The notes: generated by a model not told the origin, from the sequence alone. A DNA stretch of 64,000 bases from Globisporangium splendens (GCA_006386115.1 VFIW01000091.1:62001-126000); one strand, 5' to 3'; positions 23,385 to 35,600 are shown, counted from the stretch's first letter. Numbers and translations: made by a program.

Positions 23385-26300
23385 ATGCCGCGTACTGCAG
23401 CTGCTGGAGATGGCGCTGAGCTGGGCACCACCAGTAGCAGTTCGCCCACCCTCGCAAAAAGCCGAGGCAGAGGAAGCACGGGCACTCCGCAAAACGCGTC
23501 GACGTCGTTCTTCATTGTCCAAGAGCCTGTAATCTCTCCGTCCGGCGGCGTCACGCCGCAAAAGCCGACTAACTACAGTGATGCCGATGCCAGAAATGTG
23601 AGTTCCGACAGGAAGAAAGTAAAGGCGGTGAAAGGCGGAAAGAAACGGCGGAGCTCTTCCGGAGTGTCTTCGCCGTTGTCCCAGTCTTCATGGCGTGATG
23701 ATTCACGAGATGAGACTCTAGGAGCCACAAGCTCTTCTAGCCGAAAAATTCCAAAGCAACGTCACCGGGTATGACGATACTTGGCGTGCACAAAGAGGGC
23801 GAGCACGAGAGCGACGACGTCGCTCCAATAGAGCAGCCACTACGGAAAGGAAAGACCCAGTCAATATTGAATCGCGTGGACTCGGCTCCAGATCTCCCAC
23901 TTCACAGCTCAGTCAGCGCCAGCGTCTACTCGTCGTCGAAAAAGTGGAACCTCATGAGATCTGCAGATCTAAACGGCGCTGGCTCCCATTTGATCGCGCT
24001 GCAGCGGAGTCGATTGATCCCGTTGCCCATCAACATCCGTACCGGGACGCTTCAGCGCGATGCGGCCAGGAAACGAGATGAATGGACTGGAAGTAATAGC
24101 AACAGCAGTGTCGAGACGACAGAGAGCAGGTCGCAGCAGCAACTTGAAGAGAGAGCTAACGACGATTTCGCCATCGAGTCGCTCAAAGTGCGATTGGCGC
24201 AAATGGAGAAAGACATGGCGCGTGCCTTGAATCACAAACACGCGCTTGAGAAGCAAAGTGCCCAGCTGAGTACCGAGAAACTGCAGCTTCACCCTCAGAT
24301 CGACCAACTGGAAAAGAGTGTGCTGCAGCAAAAGCACGCGTTCGAGAAGCTCTCGGACCGGTACGCGAATGCATACACCAATTTACAGAAACTGACCGAA
24401 CAGCAGAAATCACCAACTCCAGACAACCACACTGGCGCGACGCAGTCCGTGCTGCAAGCGCTCACGCGAGAGAACCAAGACTTCCAGCGAAAGCTTCGTG
24501 TACGAACTGGGAAATGCGTGCACATCTTCGACGAAAATACAGAGAAGCTCATTGTTTTGTGTCTGTGTCAATTTTTGGAACCATGCCTAGGTGCTGGAGG
24601 AGCGTCATGTCGAAGACAAAGCCATTGCCGCCAACCAGGAAAAGAAGATCAAGCGATTGCGCGCAGAAATGGAGACCACGCAGCATATGAACGATGCCAG
24701 TACACAAGACGATAGGTCGGAATCGCAAAACGAGCTTTTCGCACTGAAGGACTGCGACATGAAGAAGCCTGATGCAAGTCCCGCGCTGTCCAGCATAAAT
24801 GGGAAACCTCTTGGTGCAGCATCAGCTAAAGCGGCTTCGAGCGCAGCTGCAGCTCTCTCGACCAGCAGCACCGGTTCCAACGGTAGCAGCAGCCACTTGA
24901 TTGGCACCGAAGACTGTCAATACATAGATCCAAACATCCTCAAGGTCCTCGAAAAAGTGGACTCGCAGTTCAGCATCACAAACGCCATCAACCTGTCGGC
25001 AGTGCTCAAGAAATGGCTCAATAGCTGTCTCCACGCCGTGAACTCGACGCATCTCTCGTCGGTTCTCCAATCGTATGTTCTCATGGCGTTCAATACCGCA
25101 TTCCTCGTTGGATTTCACGGACTCACAAACTTACTTGTCTCTTGCTCTCTCTTTCCAATGTAAATTCTTAAAACGGGTCTGCGAATTGCTTCATTGCGAG
25201 CACGCCGCGCTCTTTGAAGTCGATCACCTGGACCGCAAACTCGTCGGCAAGTACTCGGAACGCGGGGACGTGCGCTGGGAATTGCCATTGGACAAAGGCA
25301 TTCTCGGGTACGCTGTACGGCAAAACACACTCTGCAATGTCCCGAAAGCGTACGACGACCCGCGCTTTTATAGTTCGACCGATACGATCACTGGAATCCC
25401 GTCGCGTGAGGTGCTGTGTATTCCGCTAGTCCACGAACTGCAGCCAAGGCAGCCGCACAGGGTCTTTGCTGTCTTGCAGGCGTGGAACGCGATGCACCAG
25501 AAGCCGTTTACGACGAACGATCAGATTCTCGGCGGTCTGCTCACGATCCAGGCAGGGACCATCTTTCTCCAGGCGCAGGTACGCTACACAATTTCTTGGT
25601 TGTGCTGAGGTCGCTGGTGTTATTTTGTGAATTAACAATACGATTTTCTTTTTCAGGTGGCCAAAACACTCCAGAGAGTGAATCGAGAGCTGCTTCAGAT
25701 CCTGCGCATGCCTCAGGAGATCCTCCAGGAGCTACTCATGAACTACGCGCCGTCGCCATCAGTCGACTCGCTCCCTGGATCGGCCTCCTCTGACGTGCCG
25801 TCCATCTCACCTGTCCACCTTGTCGCGACAGCGCAGAAAAAGCTTGCCGAGTGCATCGGGATCCGAAAAGTCAAGATCTTTGTGCATGAGCCAGAGCTAA
25901 TGAAGATCTGGCATGTCGGTTCCGAGGTCGACGTCGCGAGCGGCTACACGACGCTCGTGCGCAAGTACTCGAATGTGCTCTCCTCGCTCTGTGGGCTCGT
26001 GATCAAGTCCAACAGTGCAGGCATCGTACTCGAGGACCCGGTGTCCGAGGCGGCGTTCAATGACACCGTGGATCTGAAAGGCGGCGCTGGCGGCATGTAC
26101 CTCTACCCGATAGGATCGCCCTGGGGGACGACAAGTCTCGGGATGATCCAGGTTGCGCGGTCTGCAGTGCGGTTTTCTTCCAATGCAACCAGAGGCATTG
26201 CATCTGATGGCGATCCAGTCTTCGCTGCAGCAGTGCACAAGGAGAAGCAGTCGGCCCAGCAATCTCAGGATTCGCTGTTGATGGAGTTGATTGAGCTCTT

Positions 26301-27393
26301 CGCGCGCATGTTTGCGAGTCTACTGCATCACGTGAAAGCGCATCAGCTGTACGGCACGTGCCCACGGGAGATCCAAGACGCTCGTCTCGCGTATGTCACA
26401 GATCGACTGGAGTTGCTCGAGAGCGAGTACGCCAAGGCGCAAGCGGAGGCTGAGGATGAAGAAGCGCGGATCGAACAAAGCCTCGCAGCGACTGCGATGA
26501 TGGAACAGCGCATCCTGGAATCAGCACAGCAGGAGCGGCGTCAGCACAGTCGAGAAGGGTAACGTCTTGCAACGTCATCGTTGCAAAACGACGAGAATGA
26601 GGCAGTGCGGCGCGCATCCTTCATCGATCCCAGCCATGCACTGGCAAGGAATGCGCATACTACGCGACGCGTTTCGTCAGCTGGTGCGTCTCGAAAAGAC
26701 ATGCCAATTCATCATTCGAGCATGGTGGACGGTCGGTATTTGTACACATCATCGCCAAGTGAGGACGTCTACATCGGAAAAAGTGCTAGAAATGGTGATT
26801 TGTCAACTGCAACCGGCGATGCGAAGCCGTCTGATTTGCAGTCTGATTCGCAGTCAGTGGAGTTGGTAGCAACGGAACACAAGCCATCAGACTCTGGGGG
26901 AGAAGCTGACATGTTGTTGCAGCCTGGCACTGACAATACTCAACGTCAGTTCCAAAGCGATGAAGCTCCAACGAATCGGGACGACGAGCAGCAAGAGGTT
27001 GACCTTGAGGAACACGAGCCGGAAGAACGACTGAGCTACAATGACGGTGAAGAAGCCGAAGCAGAAGAAGGAGTTGACTGGCAGCAGCAAGATCCAAGCC
27101 AAGACGATGGCAACGATACGATTGGCACCACGTGGCAGGAACAGCACGAAGCAGGAGACACCAACGACTTGTGGTATGAGTACGAGCACCAAGACGAGCA
27201 CAACGCTGAAGAAGATGAGGAGCAGCACCAAGAAGACTTGAACATGGACACCAATTCGTGGCGAGACGCAAGCGATGGGAGCCCCACGGACGATCCCTCC
27301 CCTGTCGGGCTCCTTTCGACGGACTCGATGTGTGCGATCGATTTGAATTACAGTGATGGATCTCCAGCAGATGACGAAGCTGCAAGCCCATGA
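23385..27393 (+). CDS. Double-GAF-domain coiled-coil protein
   Basis: The first in-frame ATG is at 23385. The Ser-rich basic first exon ends at 23768 (GTATGA donor) and is followed by a long coiled coil (about 24130-24500: LKVRLAQMEKDMARAL, QIDQLEKSVLQQ). An intron from 24502 leads to VLEERHVEDK. A GAF-like domain follows (exon from about 25153): FLKRVCELLHCEHAALFEVD, then LDKGILGYAVRQ and IPSREVLCIPLV. After an intron (about 25579-25656) a second GAF-like region runs from about 25820 to 26350. A 75-nt intron (26559-26633), which contains an in-frame TAA, joins it to a very acidic Glu/Gln/Asp-rich tail ending at 27393. GAF domains bind small ligands such as cyclic nucleotides or act as dimerisation modules; the ligand cannot be read here. 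Similar GAF plus coiled-coil proteins occur widely in protists. Confidence 0.65.
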
Positions 27394-27491
27394 GGCATAA
27401 GATGCCTCGTGTTTAGTTTTCACTTTTGCTTTTGCTCTGTTCATTCCATACATTTGCTGTTAATATCAAATAGACACCACGAGAGAATATA

Positions 27492-27511
27492 TGCACACAC
27501 ACACACACACA
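27492..27511. repeat. (CA)n microsatellite
   Basis: A CA-dinucleotide run lies in the short convergent gap between the GAF protein and the transportin-3-like gene. Confidence 0.85.
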
Positions 27512-27578
27512 ACTTTCGCACCTCCCAGCAAAGAGAAACGAGAGAAACCAACCGCAAACAACACCAAAGAGAAGTCTC

Positions 27579-30500
27579 TTATTCTTGCTCGTCGCCTTTA
27601 AACGCCGTGTTGCGCGACGCACAGAGTTTACCGAAATGCCGCACCACGCGTCGGAACGTGCGCTCGTTTGGTGAGGAAAACAGATCGCGCTGGAAATCGT
27701 TCGCTTCGTCGGTCGTCAGGAATCCCACGGCCGCTGGCTGCGTCGCTCGCGCCGTCATCGCGTCGACGAACCATGCGGCCATCCACTCCTGCAATTTCTG
27801 TCCATGGAGCTTCACAAACTGAACCAGGACGCCTGCTATCGAGCCGTAATCCGCCTCCAAGCGGGACATTGGAACGGATGCGAGTACGACGCCCATGAGA
27901 AGTTGGTTGACGAGCCGAGTGCCGCCCACAGGTGGCTCACCGCCAAAGAAACTCTGCTGAAGAGCCGATTCAAACGACGCGAGCGTCGGCTTGGGGCTAC
28001 CAGCCTGTAATCCTTGAGCGAGTGTGTCTTCAAGAAAGCACAGCGCGGCTTTGTTGGCGTCGTTGTGGGAAATCTCAAGCGAGATGACTGCACACTGGAA
28101 CAGGCTGTCCAAAAGCAACGGAGCACCGCCGCTGCTGCCACTGGAGGCCACTGGCGCAAGGAGAACCCGGGGTACGTACTTGACGCAGCGCTGCATCAAG
28201 AAGAAAAACTCTTCGATCACATCCGGGTGCGTCTGCAGTGTTGCACGGCTCTGGAAGATCGGCAATGTCGTATCGGCAAACGTGTGCACGAGTTTCGCAA
28301 AGATGCCCACCATCTCGTCGCTCTGGTCCTCATAAAAGTACTTGAGCACCATGTTTCCGGCATACAAATACGAAGACTTTGGGTCGCTCTGGTAGAAAGA
28401 CAACAGGTTCTCGACCATTTGCGGTAGGAACGGCTTGAACTGGCTGCCGCACGTGCGCAGGATCCGCTTGTAACACCGACACACGCGCTCCACGAGATCG
28501 TCTTTTCCGCGGAATTGCGCGAGGATCTGGTTAAACAGCGGCCACATCTTCTCGGTCAGGATCATCAGCGGATGCTGCTGGTTGGAGCCGCCAGTACCCA
28601 TTTTCTTCATGTCCACGTCTAAATTATCGTAAATGCAAATGAGCCGCGCCATCTCGTTGGACGCCACGGACGCGCTCACCGTTGTCGTCGAAGACGTCGA
28701 GGCTGCAGCGAACAGTCCTCCCAGTCGTTGGCCGAGCGGCTCCAAAATCTGGTCCAGCAGCGTCATCACCGCCGTCATGTCTCGCGTCGCCTTGACACCC
28801 GCGAGCATCCCTTCCAATATGAACGTTTGGTCGTCAACGACCAGAATCTCGTGCTTCTCTACGTGCAGGTAGAATGCCGTGATCTCGCCGCCGAGCAGCG
28901 CCCAGCAATCCATCGCGATCGAATGGATCGCAGCGGAGGCTGCGCGCGCGACTTCCCACTCGGCGAACCGTGGGTCCTGAGTGCTTTTCATGATATTCTG
29001 GTTGAGAAACTCCAATTGCTGCGGAAGGAACGAAGAGTGCTTCTTCAGCCACTCGACATACCGCGACACGATGAGACACGACGTGTAGCAAATCGCCGGG
29101 TGCTCGGAAAACTGCGGCAGATGCTGGAAGATCAACTGGATCGACGCGTTCACGACCTCTGGACGCGATTGCTCGACATGGCGCGCGATCGAGCGGAAGC
29201 AAAACAGATGCGCTTCCACGGCCTCCCATCGTCGTGTCTCGACCGGCATCTGGAAGATTTGCTCGAGTCCCTGGACGCAGTGCTGCAAAATGGACTCGAC
29301 GCCTAGCAGCTCACAGAAATCGCGCAGAATGTCGCCTAGTTCATGACGAAACGCCTTGAAATCCTGTTGCTTGTCGGATGGTAGTCGCGGAAAGTCGTCC
29401 TGGAATTGGATGTGCTGCATGCAGATACCCGCCAAGCGGATGAGATTCGGGGTCAACTTGGCGAGTTTACTCTCACGATCCCGCTTGTCCAAGTGCAGTA
29501 GTTCTTCAATAAAGCGGAACCAAAAGGGAATCGTCACGTCGGCGATCTCCACGTCCGGGTAGCTCATGCAGTCCAGGAGCAGATCGACGACAGCAGCTTG
29601 GCCCATCTCCAGATCGCCCACCAGCAGCGTGATGTACGACTCCGACATTTCCGTGAAGATGCGGCACAAGCCGAGACATTTGTCGGTATCTTCTTCGTTC
29701 GCAGCCTTTTGGAAGGCGTCTTTGAGCTGCATGAGCTGCGGCACGAGCCACTGGATGAGCACCAAGTCCCGCTCGACATCGTAGTAGCAGCGCACGAGTT
29801 CTACGACGAGGTCGACGCTGACGTCAAACAGATCGTCCTGGTTCAGGAACGCGACAAAAGACTGCAACAGTGGGTTGTTTACGACGACAACAGGACTCAC
29901 GGACGAATAGCGCAGCCAGTTCTTCACGGCACGCAGCACCATTTGCTGCGTCGCGATCGCCTCGGCTGCGACGGAATGGCCCGCGCTTTGCTGCTGCACG
30001 GCGTCGTGCATGATCTGCGGCAGGATCTGGTCCAGAACGGTCACGGCCCACTGGTCGATCTCCGTCTGCAGCTGGTCGCGCGCTGAGCGTTCCTGGATCT
30101 CCGCCACTTCCTCCACGAGCACCACGAGCAGTTCCGTCACCATCGCTGGCGCTACTTGCGCCTGCGTGAGCTGGTTCAGCACCAGACTGATCACGCCGCC
30201 AGACGCGCTGTTACCCGCAAACGGCTGCGCAATGCCGCGACTGGCATCGAGCGCGAGCTGCGCCTGGATATCGTGGCTCGGGATGCGTAGCATGCACGCG
30301 ACGAGCGCGAGCACCAGCTGCGTCTGCACGAGTTTCGGGATGTTCGCGTTCTTGGTCGCGAGCCATGCGATGATCTTTTGGCTCCACGTGAAATACGAGT
30401 ACCCAGCGTGCTCTGGGAACGCGTGCTGGCGACGGAGCTTGTTGGCGAGTGTCTGTGACGCGAAGAACAGGATCGGCACGATCTCGGCCTGCTGCTGCTG

Positions 30501-30710
30501 CTCCGCGGCACTCGCGACCACAGCGCGGGACTGCGGCAGGAACCGGTCCAGCAGACTCACGCACACGGCGAACGCGTCAGGCGTGAGCTGGAAGCCGCGC
30601 AGGTACGCGTCGGCGGCCTGCTGCTGATCCGGCTGCAGGTGCTTCTGGTACAGGACTTCGAGCGCCGAGAGCACCGTCGCCTCCATCTCCACCGCGCGGC
30701 TGCTCGCCAT
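27579..30710 (-). CDS. Transportin-3/importin-13-type nuclear transport receptor
   Basis: Intronless, 1043 residues, start ATG read from 30710. The N-terminus has the importin-beta/exportin pattern: VLSALEVLYQKHLQPDQQQAADAYLRGFQ, then FFASQTLANKLRR, matching the HEAT-repeat start of TNPO3/Mtr10/Kap111 proteins, in which a 'LY...P..R..A..WL..FQ' helix precedes a 'FAAQTL..K' helix. The rest is all-alpha, HEAT-like, through to the C-terminus, with no low-complexity core. Family members carry SR-splicing factors (TNPO3/Mtr10) or other cargo (IPO13) through the nuclear pore in a Ran-GTP-dependent cycle. Length is slightly above human TNPO3 (about 920) and IPO13 (about 960). The choice between TNPO3 and IPO13 cannot be made by eye. 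It lies tail-to-tail with the GAF gene. Confidence 0.75.
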   Translation of the reverse strand: MASSRAVEMEATVLSALEVLYQKHLQPDQQQAADAYLRGFQLTPDAFAVCVSLLDRFLPQSRAVVASAAEQQQQAEIVPILFFASQTLANKLRRQHAFPEHAGYSYFTWSQKIIAWLATKNANIPKLVQTQLVLALVACMLRIPSHDIQAQLALDASRGIAQPFAGNSASGGVISLVLNQLTQAQVAPAMVTELLVVLVEEVAEIQERSARDQLQTEIDQWAVTVLDQILPQIMHDAVQQQSAGHSVAAEAIATQQMVLRAVKNWLRYSSVSPVVVVNNPLLQSFVAFLNQDDLFDVSVDLVVELVRCYYDVERDLVLIQWLVPQLMQLKDAFQKAANEEDTDKCLGLCRIFTEMSESYITLLVGDLEMGQAAVVDLLLDCMSYPDVEIADVTIPFWFRFIEELLHLDKRDRESKLAKLTPNLIRLAGICMQHIQFQDDFPRLPSDKQQDFKAFRHELGDILRDFCELLGVESILQHCVQGLEQIFQMPVETRRWEAVEAHLFCFRSIARHVEQSRPEVVNASIQLIFQHLPQFSEHPAICYTSCLIVSRYVEWLKKHSSFLPQQLEFLNQNIMKSTQDPRFAEWEVARAASAAIHSIAMDCWALLGGEITAFYLHVEKHEILVVDDQTFILEGMLAGVKATRDMTAVMTLLDQILEPLGQRLGGLFAAASTSSTTTVSASVASNEMARLICIYDNLDVDMKKMGTGGSNQQHPLMILTEKMWPLFNQILAQFRGKDDLVERVCRCYKRILRTCGSQFKPFLPQMVENLLSFYQSDPKSSYLYAGNMVLKYFYEDQSDEMVGIFAKLVHTFADTTLPIFQSRATLQTHPDVIEEFFFLMQRCVKYVPRVLLAPVASSGSSGGAPLLLDSLFQCAVISLEISHNDANKAALCFLEDTLAQGLQAGSPKPTLASFESALQQSFFGGEPPVGGTRLVNQLLMGVVLASVPMSRLEADYGSIAGVLVQFVKLHGQKLQEWMAAWFVDAMTARATQPAAVGFLTTDEANDFQRDLFSSPNERTFRRVVRHFGKLCASRNTAFKGDEQE

Positions 30711-31048
30711 TGTACACAGTGTGTGGTTTCCTATTAAGCGCAGACACGCGGCGCGTCCACAGAGAGAGAGAGAGAGAGAGAGCGACTCGCTTGCTTTCCT
30801 CTTCCTTCTGTGTCGATTCTAGTGATGGAGAAGCGAGAGCCATGCACACACTCCTTAAGTACGCTCTACAAACATAATTCGAATGAGAACCTTACTTCTA
30901 AGTTCGAGAAAGGCATTCGAACTTTGGGTCCAACTGGGACAAACATGGGGCAAACGAGAGTTTGACACACTCATTTGTATTTTTTTGTTCCCACCATAGC
31001 TGGTTCAATTGACTCTCTAACTGCAGCACTCGTGACCTGGACACCTGC
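30711..31048. other. Upstream region of the transportin-like gene, with an (AG)n tract
   Basis: A run of AG repeats (about 30760-30782) lies about 50 bp upstream of the start codon, probably in the 5' UTR or core promoter. No gene was seen between it and the end of the CHORD gene. Confidence 0.5.
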
Positions 31049-32387
31049 TCAGGTCTTCGTGTCGCGATGCGCGGCGGTGGCGCAGCCTGGCACTTGCAAG
31101 AACGACTCAAAGTCGTACTTGACGTTCTTCGGACAGCAGCTCCAGAACTTACCGGCATCGTGGAAGACCGGAGGACCCGTGTGGTGCGTGCACGAAGTTG
31201 GCGAGTTCTCGGCGACGACGTACTCCTTCTGGCAGCCGTAGTTGACGCAGCGGGCCTTGCCGTCAGTGCGCACAGGAGCGGCGCTAACATTAGTCAAATC
31301 ACAGACAGAAAGGAGTGTGAGTGCACCCGCGACTGCCTCTCAATGCATGCATCAATTGTGTTGTAATGTCTACCTTGTCATATTGTCGACAGCCGCGGAA
31401 ACGGCGGTGACCGCGTTTGGGTTCGTCTTGTTGTAGTCGTCAATGGACTTCAACACCGGCGCTGCTGGCGCGGATGCAGCCCCCGAAGCTTCAGCGTTTT
31501 CAGCAGCGAGTACAGTGGGCGATTTTGCAAACTGCGCGTTCGGGGTAACGACGGAGTGACGACCCATTTGGCATGCCGGGATCTTCTCAAAGTCATCCCA
31601 GTCGTACACCATCTTGGACGAGCAGCAGGACCAGCCCTTCTTCATGTCATGGAACGTCGGCGGCTGCGCGTGGTGGTGGCACGCTTCGTCGTGGTTGTCT
31701 TCCTCCGCGAACTTCTTGGCGCAGCCAAAGTTCTTGCATTGCAGCAAGTTCTGCGCGCTCGCGGACTTCTTTGCGGTACCTGGTTGGCAAAATGCGCAAA
31801 TAATACATAAGCAATTAAGACAGATTAGAGATTCCCACGTATCGCATAGTGTCTTCGTTCTGCCGGCCATGCGCACCCTCAGCCTTGACAGGTTTCTTGG
31901 TCGAGGCACCTACAAGCATAATACATAGTAGCAGCATGGTAAGCTCGGCGTGCTGATTAAGCGTGTGGTACAGTCGTAATAGTCATTGCTGTGTGACGTA
32001 CCGGGCTTTAGGAAGAGGTCGTCGTGCTTCTGCACAGCGTAGTGCAGCAATTCGTCGCCGTGGAGTGCCGTGTTCTTGCGCTCCAAGTGGAACAGCGCGC
32101 CATCCAGCTTGTCCTCGGGCTTCTTGGTATTGTAGTGCTCCACAAAGAACTAAACCACCGTGTGCATCCCATTCGATAAGTTGGCAGCCAATGAGGAGAG
32201 CACGACGAACAGACCACATGCACAAACGCACTTCTTTGAGGTAGTCGACCGTATGGCCCGACCACTTGGAGGGAAGCGTCATCTTGAGTGTGAGGTGCAG
32301 CGCTGCGTCTGCGCCTTCCTCGAAGTGCATGTACACCTTCTTGGGCACCGCGCCCTCCATCTTCGTCACCACCGGCGCTTCCGCCAT
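31049..32387 (-). CDS. Two-CHORD (RAR1/CHP-type) zinc-binding protein
   Basis: At least five exons from the ATG read from 32387: about 32387-32235, 32149-32002, a small exon near 31912-31870, the CHORD-I exon (about 31785-31372) and the CHORD-II exon (from about 31287) to the stop at 31049. CHORD-I reads CKNFGC ... CHHH ... P-T-FHD-MKKGWSCC ... IPACQMGRH. CHORD-II reads CVNYGC ... CTHH ... P-V-FHD-AGKFWSCC ... VPGCATAAH. All zinc-ligand Cys and His of both domains are present. Such proteins bind HSP90 and act with SGT1 as co-chaperones (plant immune-receptor assembly, animal melusin/CHORDC1). No CS domain follows CHORD-II. Instead, an N-terminal domain of about 85 residues (VYMHFEEGADAALHLTLKM ... 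HDDLFLKPG) looks like a small ubiquitin-like (beta-grasp) fold (inference). Head-to-head with the TOG gene. Confidence 0.85.
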
Positions 32388-32676
32388 TCTCGCCTGTCGT
32401 CAATTAGGAAAAATGATCCACGACAGAACGTTCCAGTGTTGTGCGTACTGCATACACTCTATAAAGTACGAATATATACCATCACTCTTCGCAAAGAGTG
32501 CAAACTATTGGGTGAAAAGTGGCTTTGGTTGCATGAAAATCATCTATACCTTCTTTTATTGGTTATAAATTCTCATAATAACACTTGAGTGGATGAAAAG
32601 CAATAGTGCAACATTTCCATTGTTTGAATTTGGCGCGCAGAGTTGCCATGCCCAAAGTGCAAGAAAGTCCACGACG
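32388..32676. promoter_or_regulatory. Short divergent upstream region shared by the CHORD and TOG genes
   Basis: The two start codons lie about 290 bp apart (205 bp if the TOG gene starts at the in-frame ATG at 32593). Both core promoters must therefore lie here. No specific element is claimed. Confidence 0.4.
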
Positions 32677-35600
32677 ATGCAGCGCTCCGTGGGGCTCATG
32701 CGCACGGACATGACCATGATGGTGCGGCTCTGCATGCACAAATGCTATTACACTGCGTGCTTGTTGCTAATGTGCGCTTCTGTGAGTCTGTGCAGACGTT
32801 CCGCGGTCGCACGAACGCGCTCGTGGAGATCGGCAAGCGCATGTGCCAGGCGGACGACGAGTGGAAGGTGAAATGCGCGGCCATGGCCGAGCTCAAGGAG
32901 ATGCTCCAGGAGTACGCTCTGGCGCAACAAAAGGAGCAGCTCGCGTCCGTAGATGGCAGCAAAGTGGACGTGTCGCTGTTCGTACCGGAGAACATCCAGG
33001 CGCTCACGCAGCCGTTCCGCTCGACGGTGTGTGTTGCTTGCGTTTGGTGCTACCATAGCACAATGCTGACTGTTTTTTCTTCTACTGTGCCGGGTACAGC
33101 TTCTGGATCTACGCTCGACAGTCGTGAAGGTGGCCTGCGATACGTTTGCGGCGTTGGCAGCCGCACTGGGACCGATCAAGGGCAAGATCATCATTCGCGA
33201 CGTCTTTCCGACACTGTTGGATGCGCGCGGCGGATCAAACAAAGTACGTTTCCTGTGTTGAATCTCGCAACTATGTGCTTTTAACAGCAATGCATGTCGT
33301 TGTGCTGCTTTCGTGCACAAGATCAATACGAGCGCGATCCACGAGTGTATCGAAAGCATCGTCAAGACGACGCCGAGTCGACACGTTCTCAGCCCGATCC
33401 TGCATGTGCTGAGTGTCAGCAAGTAAGTGCTTTAAACATCAAATTAGGGCATGCTGCTTTCTTTTTACTACACAATGAATGTATCATGTGTGCGGTATTT
33501 GGATAGAAATCGAGAGGTTCGCGAAAGCTGCATCCAATACGTGCAGCTAGCTCTCGAATACTGGAACGCCATCAATCTGGAGCGCTTCAAGACCCAGTTA
33601 CAGTCTGCGATTGCCGTAATAGAAAAGCTCTCGGGCTCAATTTTCCTATAGTGCGTGGGAGGGTTAGCTGATTGCTTGTATGATTTCTGCCTCATGATGC
33701 AGTCATCACTGAGCGATGCATCCCAACGAAGCAGAGAAATCGCGCGTGACTGCTATTGGTGAGACTCAATGTTTATTGGTCCGTAATGCCGCTGAATGAA
33801 TCCGCTAACCAACTGGCAACGTTCACTAGGCAATATACATCGACTTGGCCAGATGAGATCGAACGGTGCGCTGTCCTGTCTGCTGTTTTCTATCAAAGCC
33901 TCGATGAGTCGCTTTTTTTCTGCTGACATGGATGTGATTTGATAGGCTTGACAGTTTGTTGGGCGACGGTGTGAAAAAGCACTTAAAGCGACCAAGGAAG
34001 GACGCTGACATGGAGACTCCGTTTGAGGTAATGCCTTTGGACACACAGACTTTTGTGAGAGGGATGCTGATCGTTACCATTTTGCATGCAGTCCACAAAG
34101 CGACGCCATCTAGCGACGATTACAAACACTGTTGGCGCAGCGGCACCAACGGCGGCGAAGACTCTCAAATTTGGTGATTCAACTCCAGCACTACAAGCAT
34201 CCAAGATTGCTGTTACAAAGCAGAAAGCTGCAGGAAAGTTAAAAGCACCAAATGCAAAGAGCCCGATCGCTTCTGTTGCACAAACAAAGCTCGTATCCAA
34301 TTTAGCGACAGTGCTGTCCTCCCTCAATAACGCGACTCCAGATGCATCAGCAAGGAAAAGCCTCATACCAGCTACGCCAGCTTCTGCGGTGCTGAAAACA
34401 CGACCAGAAGGAGCCAAGAGAACGCGTATCCCAACTCCAGGCTTAGCAGCTACCATCATGAAACCGCGACCGGCATCAACTGCTCGCCGTCTTCAAAACC
34501 AGCAGGACACACAAAAAGAGGACTTCAAGAAGCTGCAAGAAGACTACAGTTTGCTCAAGGCAGAACAATCAAGTCTTCTTGCTAAACAAAGGCAGCATGA
34601 AGATGAAGAGTCTACTTTCATCAGGCAGCAGGAAAAATATGATTTGGCTCAAGCTGAAAATGAGCTTTTAAGAAGCAAACTGGCTGACAAATCTGCAGAC
34701 ATGTCCGACTTGGAGAAAGGACAAGAAACAACCACGCAGTACCAGCAGAAGAATGAGCGAATCACAACACTCGAAGCTGAACTAATCCACCGAAAGCAAT
34801 CGCACCAAAACGAAAGAGATCAGCTAAAGCGTCAAATATCTATATTCCAATCCAGTCAGATGGACACAATGGAACAACTACGTGCGAAAGAAAGCCGCGT
34901 ATCGGAGCTGGAGACGGAGCTGGTGGCGATGCAAGAGAAGCTGACGAAGGCGGAGACGAGTCTGGCAGCAGCGACGACAGAAGCGGGTGACCAGGTGACT
35001 GCTCTCATGAGCGAGAAGTCGACGTTGGAAGAGCGCGTGGCATCCCAGGAGCAGCAATTGTCGATGCTTCGGGACGCTCAGAGCGCTGCGGTGGCGACGT
35101 TGGAAGCCGAGAAGGCTGGTTTGGAGGACCAAGTGAGTGCGCTGGCGTCGAGCAAGGCGGCGACGCTGGCCGAGTCTACTGCGAAAGGAAGCCGCGTATC
35201 GGAGCTGGAGACGGAGCTGGTGGCGATGCAAGAGAAGCTGACGAAGGCGGAGACGAGTCTGGCAGCAGCGACGACAGAAGCGGGTGACCAGGTGACTGCT
35301 CTCATGAGCGAGAAGTCGACGTTGGAAGAGCGCGTGGCATCCCAGGAGCAGCAATTGTCGATGCTTCGGGACGCTCAGAGCGCTGCGGTGGCGACGTTGG
35401 AAGCCGAGAAGGCTGGTTTGGAGGACCAAGTGAGTGCGCTGGCGTCGAGCAAGGCGGCGACGCTGGCCGAGTCTACTGCGAAAGGAAGCCGCGTATCGGA
35501 GCTGGAGACGGAGCTGGTGGCGATGCAAGAGAAGCTGACGAAGGCGGAGACGAGTCTGGCAGCAGCGACGACAGAAGCGGGTGACCAGGTGACTGCTCTC

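Noticed and set aside
29598..30627. Plus-strand frames opposite the transportin-3-like gene
   Set aside because: Shadows; the minus-strand frame is a continuous 1043-codon HEAT-repeat protein.
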